64,000 nucleotides of DNA from JAFDZV01 sp966128725 (GTDB lineage: Bacteria; Bacteroidota; Ignavibacteria; OLB7), in the NCBI GenBank assembly GCA_966128725.1, contig CBHYLN010000002.1, forward strand, positions 41,729 through 105,728, written 5' to 3'. The notes beneath the pieces are model-generated. The model did not search any database. It was given only the letters and a program-made list of their open reading frames with translations, and was not told where the DNA came from. Below, one piece after another: positions 1 through 10,771 of this stretch. The position numbers and the translations under genes are program-made. How positions within the stretch are numbered: position 1 is the first letter of the stretch; every line of letters begins with the position of its first letter.

Positions 1-1629
<1,629 letters not shown>

Positions 1630-1764
1630 GTTCCGCGCCGGGCTTTGTTGTACGGTGTTCCTTCGATCGTGTTGAATGCGCCGGGCCGCACGGGCCTCGG
1701 TGATTCAGGTTGCACGACGATGCTGCGCGCATGGCGCAACGTTTGTTGATATGATTGCTTCGTG

Positions 1765-1787
1765 GTGCCGGGGCTTGGCTCCGGCAC
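1765..1787 (+). other. Hairpin in tryptophan dioxygenase leader
   Basis: GTGCCGG and CCGGCAC form a perfect 7 bp stem around a 9-base loop, about 80 bases upstream of the kynA start. No U-tract follows. It could be the tail of the mutase transcript or a leader structure. Confidence 0.3.
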
Positions 1788-1869
1788 TCACGCACCCGCA
1801 GCATGTTCCCCTTCCCGCGTGGCGACCGCCGCGAACGTTTCCGCGTATTACTCAGGATCAACCAGCGCA

Positions 1870-2739
1870 ATGACTGAACAACCAGGACAGGAACATCTCC
1901 ATACGGCATCGGCCGGGGGGTATACGCCCGAGGGGGCGCATACGGATTTCACAACCGAGATGAGCTACGGCTCGTATCTCGCGTTGGAGCAACTGCTGAG
2001 CGCGCAGCATCCGGTATCCAGCGAGCACAACGAGATGTTGTTCATCGTGCAGCATCAGACCACCGAGTTATGGATGAAGCTTGTGCTGCACGAGCTGCGT
2101 GCCGCCAACCAGCATGTATGCAACGATGACTTGCAGCCTGCGTTCAAGATGCTGGCGCGGGTTAGCCGCATCATGCTGCAGTTGATTCAGGCCTGGGATG
2201 TGCTTGCCACGCTTACACCAAGCGAGTACCTGCTGTTCCGCGACAAACTGGGCCACTCCTCCGGATTTCAATCGTATCAGTATCGCGCCATCGAGTTCAT
2301 GCTGGGCAACAAGAATCGGGGGATGATGGCCCCGCATCGCCACATGGCCGAGACGCACGCCGAGCTGCAGAACGTGCTGGAGAGCCCCAGCCTGTACGAC
2401 GAGGCGTTGCGCCTGCTTGCGCGTCGCGGCATCGAGGTGGACCCCGCCGTGTTGGAACGCGATTGGAGCCAGCCCTACGTGGCCAACGAATCGGTGGAGC
2501 GTGCCTGGGCAACGGTGTATCGCGACACCGCCCACCATTGGGATCTGTACGAGCTTGCCGAGAAGCTGGTGGACCTTGAGGATTACTTCCGTCAGTGGCG
2601 ATTCCGCCACGTGACCACCGTTGAACGCGTGATCGGGTTCCGGCGCGGCACGGGCGGAACGGCCGGTGTGGAGTACCTGCGGAAGATGCTGGCCGTGCGA
2701 CTGTTCCCCGAGCTCTGGGATCTGCGCACCGCGCTGTAA
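1870..2739 (+). CDS. kynA: Tryptophan 2,3-dioxygenase
   Basis: This is a 289-residue haem enzyme that opens the indole ring of L-tryptophan to N-formylkynurenine, the first step of the kynurenine pathway. The substrate-binding helix YGSYLALEQLLSAQHP, the stretch HNEMLFIVQHQTTELWMKL, and the segment RFRHVTTVERVIGFRRGTGGT are all diagnostic. His247 within the last segment is the expected proximal haem ligand. I chose the ATG at 1870; an in-frame upstream start at 1762 would add about 36 residues of low-complexity sequence not expected in the family. The length of 289 matches bacterial TDOs. No other kynurenine-pathway gene is adjacent; NAD synthase lies at the far end of the window but is not linked. 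Confidence 0.95.
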   Translation: MTEQPGQEHLHTASAGGYTPEGAHTDFTTEMSYGSYLALEQLLSAQHPVSSEHNEMLFIVQHQTTELWMKLVLHELRAANQHVCNDDLQPAFKMLARVSRIMLQLIQAWDVLATLTPSEYLLFRDKLGHSSGFQSYQYRAIEFMLGNKNRGMMAPHRHMAETHAELQNVLESPSLYDEALRLLARRGIEVDPAVLERDWSQPYVANESVERAWATVYRDTAHHWDLYELAEKLVDLEDYFRQWRFRHVTTVERVIGFRRGTGGTAGVEYLRKMLAVRLFPELWDLRTAL

Positions 2740-2884
2740 TACGATACGGAGTACGGGGGCCCTGCCGCCGCCATGCATCATATATCAGTGTGCCGGGTAT
2801 CCGCCGCCTGAAGGCGCGAGCAACGGTCATTGATTCTGTTTACCCACTCATTCATCGACTCATATGTAGCACGGAGGTGCCGCG

Positions 2885-3610
2885 ATGTTCATATCTCGCC
2901 AGACGGTTTTGGTTGCCGCGATTTGCGCGTGTTTCGCCTATCCAACACTGCATGCACAGGATCGCCGCACGATTTCGGTGACCGGGGAAGCCGAGGTGCG
3001 CGTTGTGCCCGACGAAGCCATATTCAACTTCGGTATCGAGACGGATAACAAGGACATCGAGGTCGCCCGCCAGGAGAATGACCGCCGGGTACGTGACCTG
3101 CTGGCAACGGCAACGAAGCTGGGGATACCCGAGAAGAACGTGCAGACCGATTACCTGAACATCGAGCCACGCTACGAGTACAACAACACGCGGCAGGAGC
3201 GGGTGTTCTTTGGGTATTTCACCACGCGGAACGTGTCGATCCGGCTTACCAACCTGAGCCTGTTCGATGATCTGCTTTCGCGCGCGCTGAAGCTTGGTGT
3301 GAACTACGTGGGCGGCGCGCAGCTACGCACGTCGGAACTGCGGAAGCATCGCGATCAGGCACGCCTGATGGCAATCCGTGCCGCGCGCGAGAAGGCGGTG
3401 GCGCTTACGGCCGAGCTGGGTGTGAAGGTCGGCAAGCCGGTGACGATCTCCGAGGAGTCGCAGGGCGGATCGCCGTGGCGCAGCACGCGCATGATGATGC
3501 AGAATGCGATCGCCGATTCGCCCGATGGTGGCGGCGAAGGCTCGGGCACGTTGTCGCCGGGCCAGATCACGGTTACCGCACGTGTTACCGTGGTGTTCGA
3601 ACTGGAGTAG
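2885..3610 (+). CDS. SIMPL (DUF541) family periplasmic/outer-membrane protein
   Basis: The product is a 241-residue exported protein with a signal peptide (cleavage likely after about residue 22, LHA/Q). The mature part begins with RTISVTGEAEVRVVPDEA, the classic opening of SIMPL/DUF541 proteins, whose first member was a partner of mouse SIMPL and whose bacterial members such as YggE lack a firm biochemical role. It ends in a typical beta strand, TVTARVTVVFELE. A good ribosome binding site (GGAGGT) sits 6 bases before the ATG, which fixes the start. It appears to be a single gene, preceded by 145 bases of non-coding sequence. Confidence 0.9.
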   Translation: MFISRQTVLVAAICACFAYPTLHAQDRRTISVTGEAEVRVVPDEAIFNFGIETDNKDIEVARQENDRRVRDLLATATKLGIPEKNVQTDYLNIEPRYEYNNTRQERVFFGYFTTRNVSIRLTNLSLFDDLLSRALKLGVNYVGGAQLRTSELRKHRDQARLMAIRAAREKAVALTAELGVKVGKPVTISEESQGGSPWRSTRMMMQNAIADSPDGGGEGSGTLSPGQITVTARVTVVFELE

Positions 3611-3674
3611 CAATCGTGCCGCGCCGCTCGCAGCGCGCGGCCGAACGATGCAGCGCACGGCCCCATGCCTGTAG

Positions 3675-3699
3675 GCCGACTGCCGACTGCCGACTGCCG
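3675..3699. repeat. Short tandem repeat GCCGACT x3
   Basis: Three perfect 7-base copies of GCCGACT plus a partial fourth (GCCG) lie 22 bases upstream of the UbiA-family start codon. Copy-number change would alter leader length without shifting any reading frame. Confidence 0.7.
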
Positions 3700-3720
3700 G
3701 CGAACAATACATCGATCAGA

Positions 3721-4641
3721 ATGCCAGAGAACGCTTCAGTTGCTTCCGAACGCACGGCCTTGGGCAAGGTGTCGGCCGTGCGCGACCACGTTCGGCTGAT
3801 GCGCCCATCGCACTGGCTGAAGAACACGTTTGTGTTCACGCCCCTGGTGTTCGGCAAGGCGCTGAGCGATTCCAACCGCGTTCTGAGCGCTGTGCTTGCG
3901 TTCACAGCGTTCTGCCTGGTAAGCTCGGCCGTGTACGTGGTGAACGACATCGCCGACCGCGCCGCCGATGCCGAACATCCGCACAAGCGGAACCGACCGA
4001 TTGCATCGGGCCGTGTGGGCCTGAATGCGGCGTGGGCGCATGCGTTGCTGCTGCTGCTTGCGGCCGTTGGCGTGGTGGTGCAACTGCGCTGGCAGGCAAT
4101 GCTGCTGGTTGGTGTGTATGCCGTTCTTAACGCGGCGTATTCGTTTGGCCTGAAGCATGTGGTGTTGGTGGATATCTTCATCATCGCCGGCGGCTTCATG
4201 CTCCGTGTGCTTGCCGGGGCTCAGGCCATCGATGTTGAGGCGTCGCAGTGGTTGGTGATCTGCACGATGTTCCTTTCGCTGTTTCTCGCCATCGCCAAGC
4301 GGCGCAGTGAGATCAACCACATGGGGCGCGGCGACACGCGCAAGGTGCTGGATGATTACACCCCGGAGCTTGTTCGGTTGATCATGAACGTGTCGGTTGC
4401 CGGAACCGTGATGAGCTACACGCTGTACACCGTAAGCGACCACACCCGCGAGTTCTTCGGCACCGGCAACTTCATCTATACCGTGCCGATTGTTGTGTAC
4501 GGCATCTTCCGGTATCTGTATCTGGACGAAAAAAAGCGAACCGCGGAAAACCCCGTTGCCGTTGTGCTCAGCGATCCCGGATTGATTCTGTGTTTGCTTG
4601 CATGGGTGGGCGCTTCGATCCTGATCATATATTTGCGCTGA
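3721..4641 (+). CDS. UbiA-family prenyltransferase, decaprenyl-phosphate phosphoribosyltransferase-like
   Basis: This 306-residue integral membrane enzyme transfers a group to or from a polyprenyl substrate. The opening MRPSHWLKNTFVFTPLVFG is close to the 5-phosphoribosyl-1-pyrophosphate:decaprenyl-phosphate transferases that feed arabinose-type sugars into the envelope. The Asp-rich motif NDIADRAADAEHP is the Mg2+/diphosphate site of UbiA enzymes, and the second loop ERRSEI-like segment (AKRRSEINHMG) follows. Eight or nine hydrophobic helices are visible. The ATG at 3721 places the conserved RPSHWLKN motif about 25-30 residues in; longer in-frame starts (from 3475) overlap the upstream gene. 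Other polyprenyl substrates are possible. Confidence 0.85.
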   Translation: MPENASVASERTALGKVSAVRDHVRLMRPSHWLKNTFVFTPLVFGKALSDSNRVLSAVLAFTAFCLVSSAVYVVNDIADRAADAEHPHKRNRPIASGRVGLNAAWAHALLLLLAAVGVVVQLRWQAMLLVGVYAVLNAAYSFGLKHVVLVDIFIIAGGFMLRVLAGAQAIDVEASQWLVICTMFLSLFLAIAKRRSEINHMGRGDTRKVLDDYTPELVRLIMNVSVAGTVMSYTLYTVSDHTREFFGTGNFIYTVPIVVYGIFRYLYLDEKKRTAENPVAVVLSDPGLILCLLAWVGASILIIYLR

Positions 4642-4780
4642 ACCGTTTGATGCGTTCCGCACCGCGATGTCCGTTGGCCGTATTGCCGACGGTTGCGTGC
4701 GGGCAAGGAAATGTGGTGTGGCCGCGCGTTATCGCCGCGGCGTGCGTCGATCTCAACACTCAATCCCCGCCTCATACACT

Positions 4781-5704
4781 GTGTCATCGTTGATTGTTCA
4801 TCCGGACGTAGCCCGTTCGCGCGCGCAGATCGATGCGTTGCGCGCGCAACTGCACGCCCTGTTCGAGGAACGCATCAGAATCCGGTTCGACACCTTTCCC
4901 TCGTTGCGCGATCGCTATGCCGAACTGTTCGGTGCTCAGGAGCGGGAACTGCAGGAACTGACTCTTGCGTTAAGCGAGCGGCGGCGCATGGTGGAGCTGT
5001 TTTCGTTGAAGCTCGACCGCGGCCAGAAGCTGGACGCACGTACGGTTGAACTGGTGATGAAAGCCGTGCGCACCGAGTTCGCCCGCGTGCGTGCCCGGAT
5101 GCAGGCGGCGTTCAGCGCGGATCGGCGCAAGGAGTTCGATGACTCGTGGCGTCCGTCGGCCGTGGTGGAGCATGCCACCGCCCCGGAATCCGCCACACCT
5201 TCGACAACCAAGCGTCGCGCCGAAGAACTGCGTGATCTGTACCGCGTGCTCGCCAAACGTCTGCATCCCGATGCTCGCCAGGTGGGCGATGGGGAACCTC
5301 GCCGTGCCTATTGGGACCTGGTGCAACGCGGCTATCAGCGTGGCGATATCCCACTGCTGCGAACGCTGGTGCATCTGGTGGAGATGTTGGGGACGCTGGA
5401 TGGCCAGGCCGAACCGGATGTCGAGATCGAGCGGCTGCGCATGGCCGTGCGATCCGAGCGTGCCCAGCTCGACGTTCTGAAGCGCGATGAGTTATATCAG
5501 CTTGGTGACCTTATGAACGATCCCGACTGGGTTGCCGACCGTCGCGCACGGTTTCAGGCGGACATCGCGCAGATCGAGCAGGATGCCGCCAAGTGTGATC
5601 GGTTCCTTGCGCCGATTCTTTCGGGCCAGAACTACGCTCCGCCGGAAGTTGTCAGGACCATCTGGTCCAGCTTTGTTGAGGACACCTACATCAACAATCG
5701 TTGA
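4781..5704 (+). CDS. J-domain-like protein of unknown function
   Basis: The product has about 307 residues, counted from GTG 4781; a TTG at 4790 is an alternative. No signal peptide or membrane helix is visible, so it is probably cytoplasmic. The N-terminal 120 residues are strongly helical and charged, likely coiled coil. After a short linker, LRDLYRVLAKRLHPDARQ contains the HPD tripeptide (residues 162-164) that in J-domain proteins stimulates the ATPase of DnaK/Hsp70. A second helical segment (about residues 210-285) follows. It lacks the Gly/Phe and zinc regions of DnaJ, so it is a minimal type III-like J protein at best. Its partner is unknown. Confidence 0.6.
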   Translation: MSSLIVHPDVARSRAQIDALRAQLHALFEERIRIRFDTFPSLRDRYAELFGAQERELQELTLALSERRRMVELFSLKLDRGQKLDARTVELVMKAVRTEFARVRARMQAAFSADRRKEFDDSWRPSAVVEHATAPESATPSTTKRRAEELRDLYRVLAKRLHPDARQVGDGEPRRAYWDLVQRGYQRGDIPLLRTLVHLVEMLGTLDGQAEPDVEIERLRMAVRSERAQLDVLKRDELYQLGDLMNDPDWVADRRARFQADIAQIEQDAAKCDRFLAPILSGQNYAPPEVVRTIWSSFVEDTYINNR

Positions 5705-6165
5705 GCCCCCCCCGAGAGAGGGGGTGCACGATCATGTACCTGCATCGAATCGGTCGGTTTACGATATTCACGCCGCTCTCCGGTAACCACGTTCGTCAGC
5801 TATTCACATCATTTTCGGGAATGCCCGGCTTTGTCGCCGGGGCATGAGTGCCGTGTTGTGCCGCTTCATCCATGATTGAAGCGCGTGCTGCCTGGCCGGC
5901 CAGGGACTGTGCCGGCCTTGCCACCAACTGTCCGAAAATCCTAAAACGAACTTGCCAGCAATGGCCGCACACGTGGGGACGGAGACCGGGTGGTGGTTGC
6001 GTTGCGAGGGTCACGGCATTGATGCCGGCAGCGCACGTGGTGGTGTGCCCACCGACGTTCGCGGCGAAACCGCGCATCCGTTTGAGGGACAGCCCGGCGG
6101 CTTCGGTCGTCGGGCTGTCATTGTATCGGCGATTCCGGTGTTGTCCGCGATGAGCCGGCACCGGC
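5705..6165. other. 461-base intergenic region, no gene seen
   Basis: This lies between the J-domain-like gene and the convergent SDR gene. It begins with a C8...G5 hairpin (5706-5724) and holds a strong hairpin at 6088-6119. No open frame here has convincing composition or a start with a binding site. Confidence 0.6.
6088..6119. terminator. Hairpin without U-tract between convergent genes
   Basis: GACAGCCCGGCG pairs with CGTCGGGCTGTC (12 bp, one G-U) around the loop GCTTCGGT. It lies 46 bases beyond the SDR stop codon. No run of T follows on either strand, so it may be an RNA 3'-end stabiliser rather than a classical terminator. Confidence 0.45.
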
Positions 6166-7038
6166 TTAATCGGGCATGTGCAGGTAGCCCTCGCGATTGG
6201 CCAGCCAATACGGCGCCAGCCGCTGCTCCATTGCTTCGGTATCCTGCTCGTAGGCCAATGCCAGCTCGCGTGTGCCGGGGTGGGTGTGCAGCTCGGGTAC
6301 GGGATGTTCGATGCCGGTGATAATGGCGCTGGCGGTTTGCTCGGCTGTAAGCAGCGGGATTTCAGGTGGCGGCTGGGTGCCGCGCTCCTGCGCAATTGCA
6401 TGGCCGCGTTCGCGTTCGTAGGCGAACAGATCCAGCATCGGGCGCCCTTCGGCAACCATCGCCCACTCGGTAATCGTACCACCCGGTACCACCACCATCG
6501 CCTCGATTCCGCTGCCAACCAACTCGGTGCGCAATGCGCGGTTGAACCCAACGGTAGCGTGTTTCGCTGCCACATAGGCGGCGTTGCCAGGGTAGCCGAT
6601 TTTGCCGGCAATCGACGCGATGGATACAATCATGCCGCGCCCCCGGGGCCGCATTGTCCGCAGTGCCGCTGCCGACGCATACCATAGCGGGAAGACGTTG
6701 ACACGGAACATCTCCTCGATGTGTTCCGGAGGCGTATCGTCCACATAACCGCAGTGGCCGCGCCCGGCGTTGTTGATCAGCAGATCGATGTGCCCGAACT
6801 CGCGCACGGCCTCGGCGATGAGGTGTTCAACCTGCGCGCGGTCGGTAACATCGCACGCCACGGCCAACGCACGGCCACCCGCATCCCGCACACGACCGGC
6901 CACGGCCTGCAGGCGATCCTGCCGGCGGGCTCCCAGCACCACGGCCGCGCCGCGCCCGGCAAGGGCACAGGCCAGCGCCTCACCGATCCCCGAACTGGCA
7001 CCCGTGATAACCGCCACCGTGTCCTTCGATAGATCCAT
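6166..7038 (-). CDS. Short-chain dehydrogenase/reductase (classical SDR)
   Basis: This is a 290-residue NAD(P)-dependent oxidoreductase of the classical SDR type. It has the glycine-rich cofactor loop TGASSGIG (residues 14-21), the NNAG motif, the catalytic Ser in SIASIAG, and the YVAAK catalytic Tyr-Lys pair. ARRQDR after the second strand suggests an NADP preference. The C-terminal 60 residues after the Rossmann core are longer than in the shortest SDRs. The substrate cannot be read from sequence. The gene is alone on the minus strand and diverges from the downstream lipoprotein gene. Confidence 0.9.
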   Translation of the reverse strand: MDLSKDTVAVITGASSGIGEALACALAGRGAAVVLGARRQDRLQAVAGRVRDAGGRALAVACDVTDRAQVEHLIAEAVREFGHIDLLINNAGRGHCGYVDDTPPEHIEEMFRVNVFPLWYASAAALRTMRPRGRGMIVSIASIAGKIGYPGNAAYVAAKHATVGFNRALRTELVGSGIEAMVVVPGGTITEWAMVAEGRPMLDLFAYERERGHAIAQERGTQPPPEIPLLTAEQTASAIITGIEHPVPELHTHPGTRELALAYEQDTEAMEQRLAPYWLANREGYLHMPD

Positions 7039-7162
7039 TGTATTCTCCGTGTCGATTGTAGATTACTCGCCAGTCCGTCGCCGGGTGGCCGGCAACGGGG
7101 CAACGGGCAGTGGCGAACATGGCCCAACCCTGTAACCCGAAACGTTGAACCCTGCATTATTC

Positions 7163-7891
7163 ATGAGACGTGTTCTTCCGATTCTTCTGGCAGCGGCGCT
7201 GGCCGCGTGTGGCGGCGGCGACCAAAAGCCCGCCGATAAATCCCCCACGGTTCCGGACTCGGCATCACAGGCCGGGAAACCCGCCGGCGGTGATGCAGGC
7301 AAGGGCACAGCGGCGACCACCGGCGCCGGGCCTACGGCATCCGCGCGTCGGTTTGATCATCCGGCCGGCATCATCGAGATGAAAAGCCTTTCAGGGCCGA
7401 AGATCGAAGCGGTACTGTACTTCGAGGATTACGGCGCGCGCATGTCCACGCAGACCGATATCGTCGACAGCATGAACGGCAAGCCGCTTACCATCACCAA
7501 TGTGAGCATCCTGAGCGATGGCGTAAGCGTGCTGTTCGATCCGGTAAAGAAGGTAGGCCGCCGAAGCACGCAGCCGGAGGGCACGGTCAACTACTTCCCG
7601 AGATTCGAAACCCTGAGCGACAGTGCGCGCGCCGCGTTGAAGTGCCAGACGCTTGGCAAGAAGACTATTGCCGGCAAGGAATGCACCGGGTACTCCATCG
7701 AGCGCAATGGCATCATCCTGAAGGTGTGGACGTGGGACGGGATTCCGCTGCGATCGGAGTCGATCTACGCGCCAAACCAGTCGCTTTTGCTGGAGGCTAC
7801 CAACGTGAAGGTTGACGTTGCCGTGCCGCCGGACAAGTTCACGATCCCGGACGACATCCAGATAACCGACGTGCCGGCAAGCATGCCGTAG
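7163..7891 (+). CDS. Putative lipoprotein (DUF4412-like)
   Basis: The 242-residue product begins with a lipoprotein signal peptide whose lipobox is LAAC (Cys at about residue 15), followed by GGGD and a 45-residue Ala/Lys/Gly linker. The globular part (IIEMKSLSGPKIEAVLYF through KVWTWDGIPLRSES) resembles the DUF4412-type periplasmic domains common in Bacteroidota and Chlorobi, including the GKECTGY pattern. ATG 7163 puts the Lys/Arg-poor start MRRVLP directly before the hydrophobic core; a TTG at 7145 would only add six residues. Function is unknown. The retention signal suggests periplasmic or outer-membrane attachment. Confidence 0.75.
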   Translation: MRRVLPILLAAALAACGGGDQKPADKSPTVPDSASQAGKPAGGDAGKGTAATTGAGPTASARRFDHPAGIIEMKSLSGPKIEAVLYFEDYGARMSTQTDIVDSMNGKPLTITNVSILSDGVSVLFDPVKKVGRRSTQPEGTVNYFPRFETLSDSARAALKCQTLGKKTIAGKECTGYSIERNGIILKVWTWDGIPLRSESIYAPNQSLLLEATNVKVDVAVPPDKFTIPDDIQITDVPASMP

Positions 7892-7939
7892 CTCCGATGC
7901 GCGACGGATACGTGTAGATGGACTGGCGCAAGAATGAAT

Positions 7940-7973
7940 CCGGCCGGTTGGCATGTCGTTGCCAACCGGCCGG
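7940..7973. terminator. Perfect 14 bp hairpin between convergent genes
   Basis: CCGGCCGGTTGGCA and TGCCAACCGGCCGG pair perfectly around a 6-base loop. It sits between the stops of the lipoprotein gene (+) and the HMA gene (-), so it could serve both. No U-tract is present. Confidence 0.55.
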
Positions 7974-7994
7974 CGCGTATCGATGCCAGTGATG

Positions 7995-8330
7995 CTAGTG
8001 GCCGCCGGGGCGGCAGCAGGGGCTGAGATGCTTCTGCGCGTCGGGGTCGGCCTTGGTGCTGTTTGCATCGTAGCCGGCGGCGGCGATTGCGTTCTCGATG
8101 GTCGACAGCGTAAGCTTGCCGCTGTCGAACTTTACCACGGCGCTTTTGGCATCCACATCGATCTTTACTTTCCGCACGCCCTTCAGGCGCTTCAGTGCCG
8201 AGCCAATCGTGGCCTTGCACGATCCGCACTGGATTGTCGGGAGCGAAATGGTCGCTTCCTGGATGCCGCCGGCAAGTACCGGCATGGCAAGCATCAGCAT
8301 CAACAACAACGGTGTAATGACACGCTTCAT
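7995..8330 (-). CDS. Secreted heavy-metal-associated (HMA/MerP-like) protein
   Basis: This is a 111-residue exported metal-binding protein. The signal peptide MKRVITPLLLMLMLAMPVLA precedes one HMA (ferredoxin-like) domain with the metal-binding motif QCGSC, and the tail ends SPCCRPGGH, adding two Cys and a His. MerP and periplasmic copper carriers share this layout. The start is secured by AGGAG 7 bases upstream of ATG 8330; the frame also runs further upstream without support. It lies on the same strand as the TonB-dependent receptor and 131 bases downstream of it, pointing to a joint role in periplasmic metal handling. Metal identity is unknown. Confidence 0.88.
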   Translation of the reverse strand: MKRVITPLLLMLMLAMPVLAGGIQEATISLPTIQCGSCKATIGSALKRLKGVRKVKIDVDAKSAVVKFDSGKLTLSTIENAIAAAGYDANSTKADPDAQKHLSPCCRPGGH

Positions 8331-8461
8331 CACATGACTCCTGGATATGTGTTCGGTTGGTTGATTCGCGATTTCGTCGATTGATCCCGTCACGCAGGCG
8401 GGATGCCGCGTGAACGGTACGATAGATCCAACAACGTACGGCAATGCCCTGCCGGGTTCCG

Positions 8462-10690
8462 TTACTCCGTCTCCTCACCGCCCAGTCGCAGCCTGATGCC
8501 CACGAACACCTCCCGTCCCTCAACAGGCCCCCACACCTGGCTTCCGTCCACATGGCCCTGGGCCACCTGGAATGCCAGCGGCATTGTATCGCTCTGGCGG
8601 ATGTCCAGCAAATTTGTGGCGCCCGCATACAATGCCACAATACCCAGCCATTGCTCGGCGCGGAAGTTCACAAGCAGATATGGGTCGGACTTCGTGACCG
8701 CCGCGGGGTTGGCACGAAGTGTCTGCGAGCCAACCCAACTTGCCCACGTCTCCGCCGTGAAGCCCGCAGCACGGTTGGCATACATGGCCGTGGCGTCAAC
8801 GTTCACGGTTGGGGCAAGCGGTACCGGCTGATAATCACCGCCGGATTGTTCGGTTGCGTAGTCGATTACCTGGCAGGCCAGCGAGCCGCTCCAGTGTTCG
8901 CCGAACGTGGGGCGCAACTGAATCTCGAACCCTCGCAGCCGTGTGCCAAGCGGATTGTTCTCGTACATAAGCGTGCCGGCGGCCAGGGAGTCGGGGTTGG
9001 GCATTGCCTTACCGATGATGCGTGTTGTATACGCATTTACGTTGAGATCGGCTCCGCCAGCGTCGCCTATCAGGAATCGATAGCTGGCGTCGGCATTCAA
9101 CGTGATGGCACGTTCGTATCCGAACGACGGGTTCGAGCGCCATCGATAGATACCGTGAAGCACGCGATGATCCTCATCGAACAATGCCTCGGCCTTGAAG
9201 CCCTGCCCTGCCATAAGGCGCATCGTGAACTGCCCCTCGGGCCGGAAGCGGATTGCGGCCCTGGGCGAGATCAGCAGTCCCGCCGAGGAGTGATGATCGG
9301 CGCGCAGCGCCGTCAGCAGGCTCCATGGGCCACCTAAGGCAAGTTCGCTCTGCACGTAGGCTGCCCACAACGTGTTCGAGTATCCAATCCCCAGCGCGCT
9401 GTGTTCGGTCACTTGATCGTGGTGTGCCTGGATGCCTGCCACAAACGACGCTGCATCAAACGTGGTGGTGTAGGAAAGCTCGGCGTGTGCCGTACGTTGG
9501 TCGGCGTCCAGAAGGGTGGAACCGTAGTTGGCGGTGACGCCAACCAGTGATGCCGCGGCACGCAGTGCGATGTCGGACGATTCGTCCAGCGTCCGACCGA
9601 TGGACACCAGCAGGTCGTAACGCGAAATATCGGAGCGTTCGTTATAGGTCTCGCCGCTCGTTCCTTCGCCGTGTGTTCCGGTCCGTTTGTCGTTGCCGAC
9701 AAGGCCGGTGGCAATCAGCTCGGTGACATCGTCGAGCAACACGTTGGCCTTCAGCAGGCCGGAGAACCGTCGCCAGCCAGCCGAGGTCGGGGCGTCGGAT
9801 GCGGAGTGATCGGAATACGATCCGAACGCCGCTATGCCGGCCGGACCGGCTACCCCGGTATACGAGGCGTTGATGTCGGCGGCGTCAGGCGCCCATGGCT
9901 CGCGGCCGGCCATTGTGGCGCTGAAGCCGAACTCCGGTATCTCGGTGGGCGGGCGTGTCTCCAGGTTTACAACGCCGGAAACAGCCCGGTTGCCGTGCAG
10001 GGCGCTCGAGGCTCCCTCCACGATGCGGATTGTTTGAAGCGCCGTGGCCGGTATCATCGGCAGGCCGTACATGGTCGACAGGCCGGAGAACAGCGGCGCG
10101 CCATCGAGCGTCACGCTTACGTACGTTGGCTCCAGCCCGCGCAGCCGGGTGAAGCCGGCATTGTCCACCGCGCAAATCACACGTGCGGCGGTACACGAAC
10201 TGTAGCGCGCCAACGCATCGGCTGCCGTTGGAGCAAATGGCGCGTGCTGTTGCACCTCGTCGCGAATGGATTCCACGCGGCAGCAGGCGTCCTCTACCGA
10301 ACGCGTGCGGCGCACCGCGCGCACTTCCACCTGTGGCGCCGTGGGCGCGGCTTCCTGCAATTCGATCAGCAGGTAATCGGATGTGGGCTCCACCACCGTG
10401 CGTTGTGGCTCAAATCCCACGTGGCTGACCGCGATGCCAACGGCCGTGTTGAATGGCAGCGTGATCGAGAACGTGCCCGCCTGGTCGGTGATGGCTCCGT
10501 GTGGCAGGGCACTTGAATCGACAGCCGAGAATGCGCGGACCGTTGCGCCCGCCAGCGGATTCTGGTCGGCATCAAGAACCAGACCGTTTATCGTTCTGGT
10601 TTGCGCGCGTATTGCGCCCGTGGCAATGCACAGGAACATTGCGGCAACGGCCGTTCGCACACCCGGGGTGGTAATTCTGAAGGATGACAT
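8462..10690 (-). CDS. TonB-dependent receptor, probably metal related
   Basis: This 742-residue outer-membrane receptor has a signal peptide (to about residue 29, IRA/Q), then an N-terminal carboxypeptidase-regulatory-like domain (NGLVLDADQNPLAGATVRAF), typical of Bacteroidota/Chlorobi receptors, then a plug (RGLEPTYVSVTLDGAPLFSG; NRAVSGVVNLETRPP) and a beta barrel ending FVGIRLRLGGEETE. The segment before the plug carries a CC pair (VEDACCRVESIR) and further Cys residues, unusual for such receptors and suggestive of metal contact. It lies in the metal island between the secreted HMA gene and a Cys-rich gene, all on one strand. The substrate may be a metal or metallophore; this is inferred from context only. 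Confidence 0.88.
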   Translation of the reverse strand: MSSFRITTPGVRTAVAAMFLCIATGAIRAQTRTINGLVLDADQNPLAGATVRAFSAVDSSALPHGAITDQAGTFSITLPFNTAVGIAVSHVGFEPQRTVVEPTSDYLLIELQEAAPTAPQVEVRAVRRTRSVEDACCRVESIRDEVQQHAPFAPTAADALARYSSCTAARVICAVDNAGFTRLRGLEPTYVSVTLDGAPLFSGLSTMYGLPMIPATALQTIRIVEGASSALHGNRAVSGVVNLETRPPTEIPEFGFSATMAGREPWAPDAADINASYTGVAGPAGIAAFGSYSDHSASDAPTSAGWRRFSGLLKANVLLDDVTELIATGLVGNDKRTGTHGEGTSGETYNERSDISRYDLLVSIGRTLDESSDIALRAAASLVGVTANYGSTLLDADQRTAHAELSYTTTFDAASFVAGIQAHHDQVTEHSALGIGYSNTLWAAYVQSELALGGPWSLLTALRADHHSSAGLLISPRAAIRFRPEGQFTMRLMAGQGFKAEALFDEDHRVLHGIYRWRSNPSFGYERAITLNADASYRFLIGDAGGADLNVNAYTTRIIGKAMPNPDSLAAGTLMYENNPLGTRLRGFEIQLRPTFGEHWSGSLACQVIDYATEQSGGDYQPVPLAPTVNVDATAMYANRAAGFTAETWASWVGSQTLRANPAAVTKSDPYLLVNFRAEQWLGIVALYAGATNLLDIRQSDTMPLAFQVAQGHVDGSQVWGPVEGREVFVGIRLRLGGEETE

Positions 10691-10771
10691 GATGAACCTG
10701 CATTTGGAACATGGATAATGCTCCGCATGCGCATCGCTGCGCCTGCGGAAGGTGTGATGATCATGTTCCGA

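Noticed and set aside
5848..6153. Possible small gene of 101 residues
   Set aside because: No binding site, Arg/Pro-rich composition and a strong hairpin inside; not supported.
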